A stretch of 64,000 bases of DNA. Origin: Rhizobium mesosinicum (lineage in GTDB: Bacteria; Pseudomonadota; Alphaproteobacteria; Rhizobiales; Rhizobiaceae). Positions 1 through 8,555 of the stretch are shown here, one piece after another. Made by a program: the position numbers and the translations under genes. The notes under the pieces are model-generated. The model was not told the DNA's origin and did not search any database. It saw only the letters and a program-made list of their open reading frames with translations. The DNA lies in NCBI RefSeq assembly GCF_019511345.1, contig NZ_JAEUAK010000006.1, positions 124,001-188,000 on the forward strand, read 5' to 3'. Numbering within the stretch: position 1 is the stretch's first letter; every line of letters starts with the position of its first letter.

Positions 1-2
1 TC

Positions 3-2288
3 CCGCCACCGCTCACCTGGCCGATCCCGAACGGTATCGGCGGTGTTATCGGCGACATGATCCTGCGTTTTCCTGCGCTCTTTGTCGGTGCCTATCCCAC
101 CGGTGTTTTCGCGACCGCCGTCGGCTGCATCTTCGCCGTCCCGACGGCGTGGATGATGCTCTTTGCGGCCGGCATCGTCGGCCGCGGCGAGCTCGATGAG
201 GAGGAAAACGAAGAAGAGGATTATGTCGATTCGCGCAGCAAGGTGCGTGTCGTCGGCGATGAGGACGATGAGGACGATGGGTCCCGCTGGATGGCCTTTA
301 GCGGCGCCGTGACGCATGCCTGGTATATGAACCAGGCGCGTTTCCGGCGGCTTTTCGGCATGGGACCACGCAAGCGCCGCCAGGGCGATTTCGAATCACC
401 CTACGACTTCAACGATGACGAATTCGGTACGCTGAACGAGCCGGTGCGCGCCAAGCCCGCAGCGCGCGGCGAGCGCATGGATCCTTCCATGGAGCCGCGT
501 GGCCCATCGAGCCGTCGGGTCGTTTCGGCGCCTTCCATCTCGCTCAACGACGATGAGGACGAGGATGACGATACGCCATTCGATACCGGCATGCCGCCGC
601 GTCCGGCCGATATTCTGCCCGATGACGATGATGACGACTGGATGATCCGCGCACCGGCCAAATCGGCCGGTAAACCTGAGCCTCGCGTCATTCCTGCCTC
701 CGCCCGTCCGAAGCCCGGCGCCCGCGTCGAACGTGAGGCGCAAGGTTCGTTCATCCGTCCGGAAGGTTTCCAGCTTCCCTCCATGCATCTGCTTGCCGAG
801 CCGAAGAACGTGGTGCGCGATTCCACGCTTTCGGCAGATGCGCTGGAGCAGAATGCTCGCATGCTGGAGGGTGTTCTGGAAGATTTCGGTGTCAAGGGCG
901 AGATCATCCATGTTCGCCCCGGCCCCGTCGTCACACTTTACGAACTGGAGCCGGCACCCGGCATCAAGTCGTCCCGTGTCATCGGCCTTGCCGACGACAT
1001 CGCGCGGTCGATGAGCGCTATCGCCGCGCGTGTCGCTGTCGTGCCGGGCCGCAATGCGATCGGCATCGAGCTACCGAACCAGACGCGCGAGACCGTCTAT
1101 CTGCGCGAGCTCATTGCCTCGCGTGATTTCGAAAGTTCGAAGGCGAAGCTCGCCATGGCGCTCGGCAAGACGATCGGCGGCGAAGCCGTGATCGCCGATC
1201 TTGCGAAGATGCCGCATCTGCTCGTCGCCGGTACGACAGGTTCCGGTAAGTCCGTTGCCATCAACACGATGATCCTGTCGCTGCTCTACCGCATGACGCC
1301 GGAGCAATGCCGACTGATCATGATCGACCCAAAGATGCTGGAACTCTCCGTCTATGACGGCATTCCGCATCTGCTTTCCCCTGTCGTCACCGATCCGAAG
1401 AAGGCCGTCGTCGCGCTCAAATGGACCGTCCGCGAGATGGAAGAGCGCTACAAGAAGATGTCTAAGATTGGTGTTCGCAACATCGACGGCTTCAATACGC
1501 GCGTCGAGCAGGCGCTCGCCAAGGGCGACACGATCTCGCGCACGGTGCAGACCGGCTTCGATCGGCAGACGGGCGAAGCGGTCTACGAAACCGAGGAATT
1601 CGATCTTCAGCCGATGCCTTACATCGTCGTCATCATCGACGAAATGGCCGACCTCATGATGGTTGCGGGCAAGGACATCGAAGGCGCCGTACAACGCCTG
1701 GCGCAGATGGCGCGTGCGGCCGGCATCCATGTCATCATGGCAACGCAGCGTCCGTCGGTCGACGTCATCACCGGCACGATCAAGGCGAACTTCCCGACGC
1801 GCATCTCTTTCCAGGTTACGTCCAAGATCGACAGCCGCACGATCCTCGGCGAGCAGGGCGCCGAGCAACTGCTCGGCATGGGCGACATGCTCTATATGGC
1901 AGGCGGCGGCCGCATACAGCGCGTCCATGGTCCTTTCGTATCCGACGTCGAGGTCGAAGAGATCGTTTCCTACCTGAAAACACAGGGTTCGCCTCAATAT
2001 CTCGATGCCATCACTGCCGATGACGACGAGGACGGCGATTATGGCGGCGGTTCGGCCGGCACGGCAAATCTCGCCGATTCGGAAGATCCCTATGACCAGG
2101 CCGTTGCCATTGTCTTGCGCGACGGAAAGGCCTCCACTTCCTATGTTCAGCGCAGGCTCGGTATCGGCTATAACCGTGCCGCATCGCTGATCGAGCGCAT
2201 GGAGCAGGAGGGCATCATCGGCCCTGCCAACCATGCCGGAAAACGGGAGATTCTCGTGCCGACGGATGGGGATATTCTCGACCGCTGA
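3..2288 (+). CDS. ftsK: DNA translocase FtsK (5' end outside window)
   Basis: This is a septal double-stranded DNA pump that clears chromosome termini during division. The frame is open to the left edge of the window and residues before the first internal ATG (57) continue a typical FtsK membrane segment, so the gene starts upstream. The visible part holds the last transmembrane helices (first ~45 residues), a long acidic, proline/arginine-rich linker with several Asp/Glu runs, then the motor: Walker A GTTGSGKS near nt 1233-1256, Walker B IIDEMAD near nt 1635, and a C-terminal winged-helix gamma domain (about nt 2080-2280) that would read KOPS DNA. A LolA-type gene follows after about 135 nt. 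Family assignment is firm. Confidence 0.97.
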   Translation, partial: PPPLTWPIPNGIGGVIGDMILRFPALFVGAYPTGVFATAVGCIFAVPTAWMMLFAAGIVGRGELDEEENEEEDYVDSRSKVRVVGDEDDEDDGSRWMAFSGAVTHAWYMNQARFRRLFGMGPRKRRQGDFESPYDFNDDEFGTLNEPVRAKPAARGERMDPSMEPRGPSSRRVVSAPSISLNDDEDEDDDTPFDTGMPPRPADILPDDDDDDWMIRAPAKSAGKPEPRVIPASARPKPGARVEREAQGSFIRPEGFQLPSMHLLAEPKNVVRDSTLSADALEQNARMLEGVLEDFGVKGEIIHVRPGPVVTLYELEPAPGIKSSRVIGLADDIARSMSAIAARVAVVPGRNAIGIELPNQTRETVYLRELIASRDFESSKAKLAMALGKTIGGEAVIADLAKMPHLLVAGTTGSGKSVAINTMILSLLYRMTPEQCRLIMIDPKMLELSVYDGIPHLLSPVVTDPKKAVVALKWTVREMEERYKKMSKIGVRNIDGFNTRVEQALAKGDTISRTVQTGFDRQTGEAVYETEEFDLQPMPYIVVIIDEMADLMMVAGKDIEGAVQRLAQMARAAGIHVIMATQRPSVDVITGTIKANFPTRISFQVTSKIDSRTILGEQGAEQLLGMGDMLYMAGGGRIQRVHGPFVSDVEVEEIVSYLKTQGSPQYLDAITADDDEDGDYGGGSAGTANLADSEDPYDQAVAIVLRDGKASTSYVQRRLGIGYNRAASLIERMEQEGIIGPANHAGKREILVPTDGDILDR

Positions 2289-2424
2289 TACAGGAAAATT
2301 TTGCAACGCCGCCCGTCCGACGGAAACCCTGGGCCCGTGTAATCCGTTACCTTTCACCGGGCGATCGCGGCGCCTTGAAGACGCCGCCTTTCAGCGGCAT
2401 GCAGATCGCATACAGGAGGTTCAT

Positions 2425-3108
2425 ATGACCAACTCCGCATCCATCTTTTCCCGCCTGACGGTGGCCCGCCGCGACGTCCTTGGTGTCTTTGCCGCTGCGG
2501 TCGTTGCAAGCGCCGTTCCGTTTCCAGCTCTCGCTCAGGTCGCACAGGCGGCAGCACCCGCTGGCAACAACGCTACGGCACAGGCGATTGCCGATCATTT
2601 TTCCGGCGTCGCCACCATGCAGGGCGAGTTCGTGCAGTTTGGCCCTCGGGGTGAACAGACTGGGGGCAAGTTCTTCATCGAGCGTCCCGGCAAGCTGCGC
2701 TTCAACTATGACGATCCGTCGCCGATGCGCGTCATTGCCGACGGCAGGAATGTCGCGATCGGCAATGTGAAGCTGAAGACCTGGGATCTCTATCCGCTTT
2801 CCAAGACGCCGCTCAGTCTGCTGCTTGCGCCGCGTATCGATCTTTCCGCCGGTATGGTGAAGGGCGTGAAGCAAGAGTCCGATCTGACAACGATCTCGCT
2901 CGGCAACAATACGGTGTTCGGCAATTCGACCATCACGATGATGTTCGACCCGAAGACTTATGATCTCCGCCAGTGGACGATCACCGACAACCAGGGTAAG
3001 GACACGTCGGTCATGATCTTCAACGTGAAGACCGGTGTTGCCTTCGACGAGCGCGTCTTCCGTGTGCCCTACGAAGATATCAAGGGTACTTCGGCAAACC
3101 GTGACTAA
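2425..3108 (+). CDS. lolA: Outer-membrane lipoprotein carrier protein, LolA family
   Basis: A periplasmic chaperone predicted to carry lipoproteins from the LolCDE complex to the outer membrane. The start at 2425 is chosen because AGGAGG lies at 2414-2419; the open frame continues upstream to 2233 without support. The 227-residue product begins with a twin-arginine-like export signal (ARRDVLGVF, then a hydrophobic run ending ALA near residue 37), followed by the LolA beta-barrel region with the FNYDDPSPM segment and a WTITDNQG motif. It lies downstream of ftsK on the same strand, an arrangement seen in other alphaproteobacteria. No LolB is visible nearby. The Tat-type signal is a reading of the sequence and not proven. 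Confidence 0.9.
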   Translation: MTNSASIFSRLTVARRDVLGVFAAAVVASAVPFPALAQVAQAAAPAGNNATAQAIADHFSGVATMQGEFVQFGPRGEQTGGKFFIERPGKLRFNYDDPSPMRVIADGRNVAIGNVKLKTWDLYPLSKTPLSLLLAPRIDLSAGMVKGVKQESDLTTISLGNNTVFGNSTITMMFDPKTYDLRQWTITDNQGKDTSVMIFNVKTGVAFDERVFRVPYEDIKGTSANRD

Positions 3109-3207
3109 CGCTTTTCGGTTGATCGCCGGCCGCTTTTGCCCGCGGCCGGTTTTCTCGCTGACGCCTTTGCTCTAAAGCCTTTTCAGAGGGATCTGAAAGG
3201 GCACGGC

Positions 3208-4011
3208 ATGAGCTTCTCCATCACCACCTGGAATATCAATTCGGTGCGGCTGCGCATGCCGATCGTCGAGCAGCTCGTGTTGAAACACAGGCCTGATATC
3301 CTTTGCCTGCAGGAAACCAAGGTTCCGAACGACCTCTTCCCGCTGGCACCGCTGCGCGCCATGGGGTACGAGCATATCATCATCCACGGCCAGAAGGGCT
3401 ATCACGGGGTTGCCATCGCCTCCCGCGTGCCGCTGACCGAGGATCACCGGCAGGACTACTGCAATGTCGGCGACGCGCGCCACATTTCGGCGGTCTTCGA
3501 GCGCGGCAACCGGCGCATCCGTCTGCATAATTTCTATGTTCCTGCCGGCGGTGACGAGCCGGACCGCACGATCAATCCAAAATTCGGCCACAAACTCGAT
3601 TTTATCGAGGAGATGAAGAACCTCAAGGCGAACGCCGAGCGCGACACCTCAGCCATCCTCGTCGGCGACCTCAATATCGCGCCGTTAGAGCATGATGTCT
3701 GGTCGCACAAGCAGCTTCTGAAGATCGTCAGCCACACGCCCGTCGAAACCGAGGGGCTCATCGAAGTGATGAAACGCGGCGGCTGGCACGATCTCATGCG
3801 CCAGCACGTGCCTGCCAACGAGAAGCTCTATACGTGGTGGAGCTACCGCGCGAAGGATTGGGAGGCTGCCGACAAGGGCCGGCGCCTCGACCATATCTGG
3901 TCTTCGCCCGATCTCGGTCCGCATCTGCAGCGCATTGAGGTGCTGAAGGAGGCGCGCGGCTGGGACCGGCCGTCCGACCACGTGCCCGTAACAGCACATT
4001 TCAATCTCTGA
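3208..4011 (+). CDS. xthA: Exodeoxyribonuclease III
   Basis: An AP endonuclease / 3'-5' exonuclease of the EEP phosphodiesterase superfamily acting in base excision repair. The 267-residue length matches the family. Visible catalytic residues are Glu36 in LQETK, Tyr110, Asp154 and Asn156 in GDLNIAP, and the C-terminal Asp257-His258 of PSDHVPV. The ATG at 3208 starts the conserved ITTWNINSVR strand; the in-frame extension back to 3136 lacks homology. It converges on the cyclic-nucleotide-binding gene with only four bases between stop codons, and I see no clear hairpin terminator. Confidence 0.96.
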   Translation: MSFSITTWNINSVRLRMPIVEQLVLKHRPDILCLQETKVPNDLFPLAPLRAMGYEHIIIHGQKGYHGVAIASRVPLTEDHRQDYCNVGDARHISAVFERGNRRIRLHNFYVPAGGDEPDRTINPKFGHKLDFIEEMKNLKANAERDTSAILVGDLNIAPLEHDVWSHKQLLKIVSHTPVETEGLIEVMKRGGWHDLMRQHVPANEKLYTWWSYRAKDWEAADKGRRLDHIWSSPDLGPHLQRIEVLKEARGWDRPSDHVPVTAHFNL

Positions 4012-4015
4012 AGGT

Positions 4016-4471
4016 TCAGTTGAAGCGGTGAAACTGACTCGCGGCCTGCGCCGCCAGTTCGGCGATGTTGTCGCGGATGCGATTTTCGATGATACGCGCT
4101 GCCGAGGGAAATTCCTCGATCAGCCGATGGAACAGGGTTCGCGTGATGCGGAGGATGCCGGTATCCTCGCGCGCAATCGCCGTGAATTTACGCTCCACCT
4201 GCGTCACCAATGCGAGTTCCGATATCAACGATCCGGATTCGGCAATGGCTTCAGTCTGCCCCATGCCGTCTGAGCCTGTCACGCTGAGTTCGAGGCTGCC
4301 GCTGGTGATTACATAGGCGCTTTCAGCAGGCGAGCCCTGACGGAACAATATCTGTCCGGCCGCAATCACGCGACGGTCGGCGCCAAAGGCAATCAGGCGC
4401 AATTGGTCGTCGTTCATGTCCTTGAAGAGCGGAAGCTGCGACAGCAGATGAATATCGTCGGAAAGAGACAT
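4016..4471 (-). CDS. Cyclic nucleotide-binding domain protein (no DNA-binding domain)
   Basis: A 151-residue single-domain protein of the Crp/cNMP-binding fold. It shows the beta-barrel pattern FRQGSPAESAYVITSGSLEL and a phosphate-cassette-like SLISELAL stretch, but the protein ends after the C-helix, where Crp proteins would begin their helix-turn-helix. It is therefore likely a stand-alone sensor or partner protein and not a transcription factor. It begins one base after the stop of the response regulator on the same strand, so the two are almost certainly cotranscribed and probably work together. The ligand is unknown and the classical Arg of the cAMP cassette is not obvious. Confidence 0.85.
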   Translation of the reverse strand: MSLSDDIHLLSQLPLFKDMNDDQLRLIAFGADRRVIAAGQILFRQGSPAESAYVITSGSLELSVTGSDGMGQTEAIAESGSLISELALVTQVERKFTAIAREDTGILRITRTLFHRLIEEFPSAARIIENRIRDNIAELAAQAASQFHRFN

Positions 4472-4472
4472 T

Positions 4473-5156
4473 CTACGGAATAATCTTGTAGCCGCCGTTC
4501 TCCGTCACGAGGATCTCGGCGTTGGACGGATCCCGCTCGATCTTCTGGCGCAGGCGGTAAACGTGGGTTTCCAGCGTGTGGGTGGTCACGCCGGAATTGT
4601 AACCCCAGACCTCCTCCAGCAGTACGTCGCGGGTCACGACCTTCTGTTCGGCGCGGTAGAGGTAGCGGATGATCGCCGCCTCCTTTTCCGTCAGGCGGAT
4701 CTTCTGGCCGTTGTCGGTCGTCAGCAGCTTCTGGCTCGGCTTGAAGAGATAGGGGCCGACGGTAAAAGTGGCATCTTCGCTCTGCTCGTGCTGGCGAAGT
4801 TGCACGCGGATGCGAGCCAAGAGCACGGCGAAGCGGAAAGGTTTTGTCACGTAGTCGTTAGCGCCGGCCTCAAGGCCGAGGATCGTGTCCGAATCCGTGT
4901 CATGACCGGTCAGCATGATGATCGGCGCCTTGAAGCCACCCTTGCGCAACAGCTTTACCGCCTCGCGGCCATCCATATCCGGCAGTCCGACGTCCATGAT
5001 CAGCAGGTCGACCGGATTGGAGCGGGCGGACTGGACGCCCTTAGCCGCGGTCGCTTCCTGCAGAACCGTGAATTCCTCATATAACGACAACTGCTCCGTC
5101 AGCGTCTGGCGAAGGTCATCGTCATCATCCACCAGAAGAATGGTGCGTGCGGTCAT
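4473..5156 (-). CDS. OmpR/PhoB-type two-component response regulator
   Basis: A 227-residue response regulator. The receiver domain (residues 5-118) has the acidic pocket DDDDD at 10-14, phosphoacceptor Asp55 in LIMDVGLPD, Thr83 and Lys105 in VTKPF. A winged helix (about 130-225) carries the recognition-helix region GVTTHTLETHVYRLRQKI. No histidine kinase gene lies beside it, so its kinase is encoded elsewhere. It is the first gene of a two-gene unit with the cNMP-binding protein. The 138-bp divergent spacer upstream holds a perfect inverted repeat at 5192-5210 that could be an autoregulatory operator (inference). I do not assign an ortholog name. Confidence 0.93.
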   Translation of the reverse strand: MTARTILLVDDDDDLRQTLTEQLSLYEEFTVLQEATAAKGVQSARSNPVDLLIMDVGLPDMDGREAVKLLRKGGFKAPIIMLTGHDTDSDTILGLEAGANDYVTKPFRFAVLLARIRVQLRQHEQSEDATFTVGPYLFKPSQKLLTTDNGQKIRLTEKEAAIIRYLYRAEQKVVTRDVLLEEVWGYNSGVTTHTLETHVYRLRQKIERDPSNAEILVTENGGYKIIP

Positions 5157-5191
5157 GCGGGTGCGTCCTTGCGTTTGTCAGATACTCCTAC

Positions 5192-5210
5192 GCCAAATTC
5201 CACATTTGGC
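5192..5210. promoter_or_regulatory. Inverted repeat between response regulator and L,D-transpeptidase genes
   Basis: GCCAAAT (5192-5198) and ATTTGGC (5204-5210) form a perfect 7-bp inverted repeat around a 5-bp spacer, 36 bp upstream of the response regulator start and 85 bp upstream of the chosen L,D-transpeptidase start. Position and symmetry fit a dimeric regulator's site, but no regulator is known for it. Confidence 0.4.
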
Positions 5211-5294
5211 AAGGATTGGCGGTCTGCTGTTGCCGCTCGGGGTCTCATATGGTTTCAATCGAAGCCCAAGGCAATTCAAGAACATGCGAGAAAA

Positions 5295-5843
5295 ATGGAA
5301 AAAGCAAGGCGAGAGGGGAATGGCAGGCCTTCGACGCTCGTCGTGCGTGCCGCGCCGGGCAAAAAGAGCAGGGCCATCGTCCGTTTTGGCCCTCTGACCT
5401 TGCCTGCCGCCATTGGCCGCAACGGCCGGACCGTGATCAAGCGTGAAGGCGACGGGGCTACGCCGATTGCGGCCATGCGGCTGCTCTATGGTTTCCGGCG
5501 CGGCGAGCGAAACGGTCGTCTCGCCTCGGAGCTGCTTATCAAGCGCATCCGCACCGATATGATGTGGTGCGATCAACCGGACGATCCAAATTATAACAGG
5601 TTGGTGAAGGCGCCTTTCAAGCCAAGCCATGAGGAGATGGAGCGCAAGGACGGGCTCTACGATATCTGCCTGGTGCTCGACTGGAACGTGACGTCCCGGG
5701 CACGCAATCGCGGCTCAGCGATCTTCTTCCATCTTGCTCGGCCGGGATACGAACCGACCGCCGGCTGTGTCGCGATCAGTGCCCGCGACATGCGCCGCAT
5801 CCTGCCCTTCCTTAGAAAGGGAACGATCGTTCAAGTTACCTGA
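5295..5843 (+). CDS. L,D-transpeptidase (YkuD) family protein
   Basis: Predicted to form 3-3 peptidoglycan cross-links or attach proteins to peptidoglycan. From the ATG at 5295 the product has 182 residues: an N-terminal beta strand (TLVVRAAPGKKSRA), the GREGDG-like KREGDGATP motif, and the catalytic cluster FFHL...TAGCVAIS with His146 and nucleophile Cys158. The open frame extends to 5169 but that region covers the intergenic operator and encodes no recognisable sequence, so I place the start at 5295, although its ribosome site is weak. No signal peptide is evident from this start, so a more upstream non-ATG start remains possible. Confidence 0.88.
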   Translation: MEKARREGNGRPSTLVVRAAPGKKSRAIVRFGPLTLPAAIGRNGRTVIKREGDGATPIAAMRLLYGFRRGERNGRLASELLIKRIRTDMMWCDQPDDPNYNRLVKAPFKPSHEEMERKDGLYDICLVLDWNVTSRARNRGSAIFFHLARPGYEPTAGCVAISARDMRRILPFLRKGTIVQVT

Positions 5844-5989
5844 TTGTATTGCTGACCACGTGTCCTATATGGATTTTCGACCGGCATGCGGGGCGCAAAG
5901 CGTCCCGGGGAAAACCGCTTGGCGGCTTCAATTCACCCCCCGTTCAATTCGTGTCTTTGGCAAATCCCCTAAACTTCGGGAGATATACT

Positions 5990-6820
5990 GTGACCACTCA
6001 GCCCATCATCACTTTCCATGACGGACATTCCATCCCCCAGGTGGGTCTCGGCGTCTGGCAGACGCCGCAGGATATCGCGGCTCCGACAGTGCGCACCGCA
6101 CTTGCCGCCGGCTATCGCCATATCGACACGGCTTCCGGTTATGACAACGAAGAGGGTGTCGGGGAGGGCATCCGTTCATCAGGGGTCGACCGCAAGGATA
6201 TCTTCGTCACCACGAAACTGCGCAATACCGACCAGGGCTATGACAATGCGCTGCGTGCCTTCGAAGTCAGCCTGAAGAAACTCGGCAGTGACTATATCGA
6301 CCTTTACCTCATCCACTGGCCGTCGCCGCATCGCGGTCTCTATCGTGAAACCTGGAAAGCTTTCGTGCGTCTGCGCGAAGAAGGGCGCGCGCGCTCCATC
6401 GGCGTGTCGAACTTCTACCCGGACCATCTCGACCACATCGTCGGCGACACGGGTGTGGTTCCTGTCATCAATCAGATTGAGTTGCATCCGGATTTTCAGC
6501 AGAAAGCGGCGCAGGAAGCGCATAAGAAGCTGAATATTGTCACGGAATCCTGGAGTCCGCTCGGCCAAGGCCGTTTCATTTCCAATCCGGTCATCGGCCA
6601 GATTGCTGAGAAGCACGGCAAGACGCCGGCGCAGGTGATCATCCGCTGGCACATCGATACCGGCCTCGTCGTCATTCCGAAGTCGGTGACGCCCTCGCGC
6701 ATCGAGGAGAATTTCAACGTCTTCGATTTCAAGCTTGATGGTGAAGACATGGCCGCGATCGCCAAACTCGATAGTGCCGGCGCTCGCATGGGGCCGGATC
6801 CGTACACGGCGACGTTCTGA
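5990..6820 (+). CDS. Aldo/keto reductase (2,5-diketo-D-gluconate reductase type)
   Basis: An NADPH-dependent carbonyl reductase of the AKR superfamily, 276 residues. Start is a GTG at 5990 preceded by GGGAG (5978-5982); this gives a protein beginning at the canonical MTTQPIITFHDG strand, while the longer frame to 5849 adds unrelated residues. The catalytic tetrad is visible: Asp46, Tyr51 (DTASGYDNE), Lys76 (FVTTKL) and His109 (LIHWP). The C-terminal IPKSVTPSRIEEN motif binds the 2'-phosphate of NADPH. Substrate cannot be told from sequence; these enzymes often reduce keto acids or reactive aldehydes. Confidence 0.93.
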   Translation: MTTQPIITFHDGHSIPQVGLGVWQTPQDIAAPTVRTALAAGYRHIDTASGYDNEEGVGEGIRSSGVDRKDIFVTTKLRNTDQGYDNALRAFEVSLKKLGSDYIDLYLIHWPSPHRGLYRETWKAFVRLREEGRARSIGVSNFYPDHLDHIVGDTGVVPVINQIELHPDFQQKAAQEAHKKLNIVTESWSPLGQGRFISNPVIGQIAEKHGKTPAQVIIRWHIDTGLVVIPKSVTPSRIEENFNVFDFKLDGEDMAAIAKLDSAGARMGPDPYTATF

Positions 6821-6850
6821 GAGCCGTCTTCTCAGCCTTGCGCAATTAAA

Positions 6851-6880
6851 AAAGCCCGGCACGCGAGCGCCGGGCTTTCG
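6851..6880. terminator. Bidirectional intrinsic terminator
   Basis: AAAGCCCGGC (6851-6860) pairs with GCCGGGCTTT (6869-6878), a perfect 10-bp stem with an 8-nt loop and A/T tracts on both sides. It lies between the convergent aldo/keto reductase gene and leuC and can end transcription of both. Confidence 0.9.
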
Positions 6881-6903
6881 TCATGTCCGATGTGCGAGAA
6901 AGA

Positions 6904-8313
6904 TCAGTTCCACTCGCGGATATCGACGAAGTGACCGGCAATCGCGGCTGCGGCCGCCATGGCCGGCGAGACGAGATGGGTGCGGCCCTTGAAGCCCTGA
7001 CGTCCCTCGAAGTTGCGGTTCGAGGTCGAGGCGCAACGCTCGCCCGGCTTCAGGCGGTCGTCGTTCATCGCAAGGCACATGGAGCAGCCCGGCTCGCGCC
7101 AGTCGAAGCCGGCAGTCTTGAAGATCTTGTCGAGGCCCTCAGCTTCCGCCTGTTCCTTCACGAGACCGGAGCCCGGTACGATCATGGCGTTGACGGAGGA
7201 GGCAACGGTCTTGCCTTCAACGACCTTGGCGGCGGCGCGCAGGTCTTCGATGCGGCCGTTGGTGCAGGAGCCGATGAAGACACGATCGACAGAAATGTCG
7301 GTCATCCTCGTGCCCGGCTTCAGGCCCATATAGTCGAGCGCACGCCACTTGGAGGCACGCTTCGTCTCGTCCTGGATCTCATCCGGGTTCGGTACGACAC
7401 CCTGAACGGAGACGACGTCTTCCGGCGAGGAGCCCCAGGAGACGATCGGCGGCAGTTCGGCCGCGTTCAGCTTGACGATACGGTCGAAATGAGCGCCCTC
7501 GTCAGACTTCAGCGTCTTCCAGTAGGCAATCGCCTGTTCCAGCGCTTCGCCTTTCGGCGCGCGCGGCTTACCCTTGATATATTCAAAGGTGATCTCGTCG
7601 GGCGCAATCAGGCCGGCGCGAGCACCGCCTTCGATCGACATGTTACAGATCGTCATGCGGCCTTCCATCGACAGCGAGCGAATGGCCTCGCCGGCATATT
7701 CGATGACGTAGCCGGTACCGCCGGCAGTGCCGATCTCGCCGATGATGGCAAGAACGATGTCCTTGGCAGTGACGCCTGACGGCAGCTGGCCGTCGACCTG
7801 CACCAGCATGTTTTTGGCCTTTTTCTGGATCAGCGTCTGGGTCGCGAGAACGTGCTCGACCTCAGAAGTGCCGATACCGTGGGCAAGCGAGCCGAAGGCG
7901 CCGTGTGTGGAGGTGTGGCTGTCGCCGCAAACGATTGTCATGCCCGGCAGGGTGAAGCCCTGTTCCGGCCCGATGATGTGGACGATGCCCTGGCGCTTGT
8001 CGTTCTCGGAATAATATTCGACGTTGAACTCAGCGGCATTCTTGGCGAGCTGCTCGACCTGGATGCGGCTTTCTTCGTTCTTGATGCCGAGGTGGCGGTC
8101 AGCGGAGGTCGGAACGTTGTGGTCGACGACGGCAAGCGTCTTTTCCGGCGCGCGAACTTTGCGGCCGGACATACGCAGCCCTTCGAAGGCCTGTGGCGAG
8201 GTTACTTCATGGACCAGGTGACGGTCGATATAGAGAAGACAGGTGCCGTCTGCCTGTTCGTCGACCAGGTGGTCGTCCCAGATCTTGTCGTAGAGGGTAC
8301 GCGGTGCGCTCAT
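6904..8313 (-). CDS. leuC: 3-isopropylmalate dehydratase large subunit
   Basis: With LeuD it isomerises 2- to 3-isopropylmalate in leucine synthesis. The 469-residue length and the three [4Fe-4S] ligands are as expected: Cys350 (GSCTNGR), Cys410 and Cys413 (CSMC). The active-site THGAFG and GDSHTSTHG motifs are present. No leuD or leuB is adjacent; separated leu genes are usual in rhizobia. The region upstream has a candidate promoter at 8512-8539 and would leave a leader of about 190 nt. Confidence 0.98.
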   Translation of the reverse strand: MSAPRTLYDKIWDDHLVDEQADGTCLLYIDRHLVHEVTSPQAFEGLRMSGRKVRAPEKTLAVVDHNVPTSADRHLGIKNEESRIQVEQLAKNAAEFNVEYYSENDKRQGIVHIIGPEQGFTLPGMTIVCGDSHTSTHGAFGSLAHGIGTSEVEHVLATQTLIQKKAKNMLVQVDGQLPSGVTAKDIVLAIIGEIGTAGGTGYVIEYAGEAIRSLSMEGRMTICNMSIEGGARAGLIAPDEITFEYIKGKPRAPKGEALEQAIAYWKTLKSDEGAHFDRIVKLNAAELPPIVSWGSSPEDVVSVQGVVPNPDEIQDETKRASKWRALDYMGLKPGTRMTDISVDRVFIGSCTNGRIEDLRAAAKVVEGKTVASSVNAMIVPGSGLVKEQAEAEGLDKIFKTAGFDWREPGCSMCLAMNDDRLKPGERCASTSNRNFEGRQGFKGRTHLVSPAMAAAAAIAGHFVDIREWN

Positions 8314-8511
8314 GGCGGTAAGTCCGTTTTTGGAAGCTTTGGAAAATCGGGAAATAGCGGATCAGGCTCCGCCGGCCGTCATTCGGTCAACGAAGTCGGC
8401 TGTTGAGCGCACCGGAGACGCATGCGAAGAACCGCGCCGGCAGGCGATAATGATCCTGCAGCACGAAAATATGCGCGCCAGTGCATCTGAACTTGGATTC
8501 CATGGCGCTGG

Positions 8512-8539
8512 ATATAGCGATTTTTGATCGAAACGGCAA
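8512..8539 (-). promoter_or_regulatory. Candidate sigma-70 promoter for leuC
   Basis: On the minus strand TTGCCG (8539-8534) is followed after 16 bp by CTATAT (8517-8512), an exact match to the rhizobial -10 consensus. It would give leuC a long 5' leader. The leader has short ORFs but none with a run of Leu/Ile/Val codons, so I do not call a peptide attenuator. Confidence 0.4.
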
Positions 8540-8555
8540 ATCGAATCATGAAGCT

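Noticed and set aside
1071..2357. Long minus-strand open frame (428 codons) opposite ftsK
   Set aside because: Antisense shadow of a G+C-rich gene; no recognisable domain and ftsK codes on the other strand.
5200..5245. Possible sigma-54 promoter (TGGC...TTGC)
   Set aside because: The spacing between the GG and GC elements does not fit the required 24/12 arrangement.
8314..8555. Possible leucine leader peptide before leuC
   Set aside because: Two small ORFs exist but neither has clustered Leu, Ile or Val codons and no terminator/antiterminator pair is clear.
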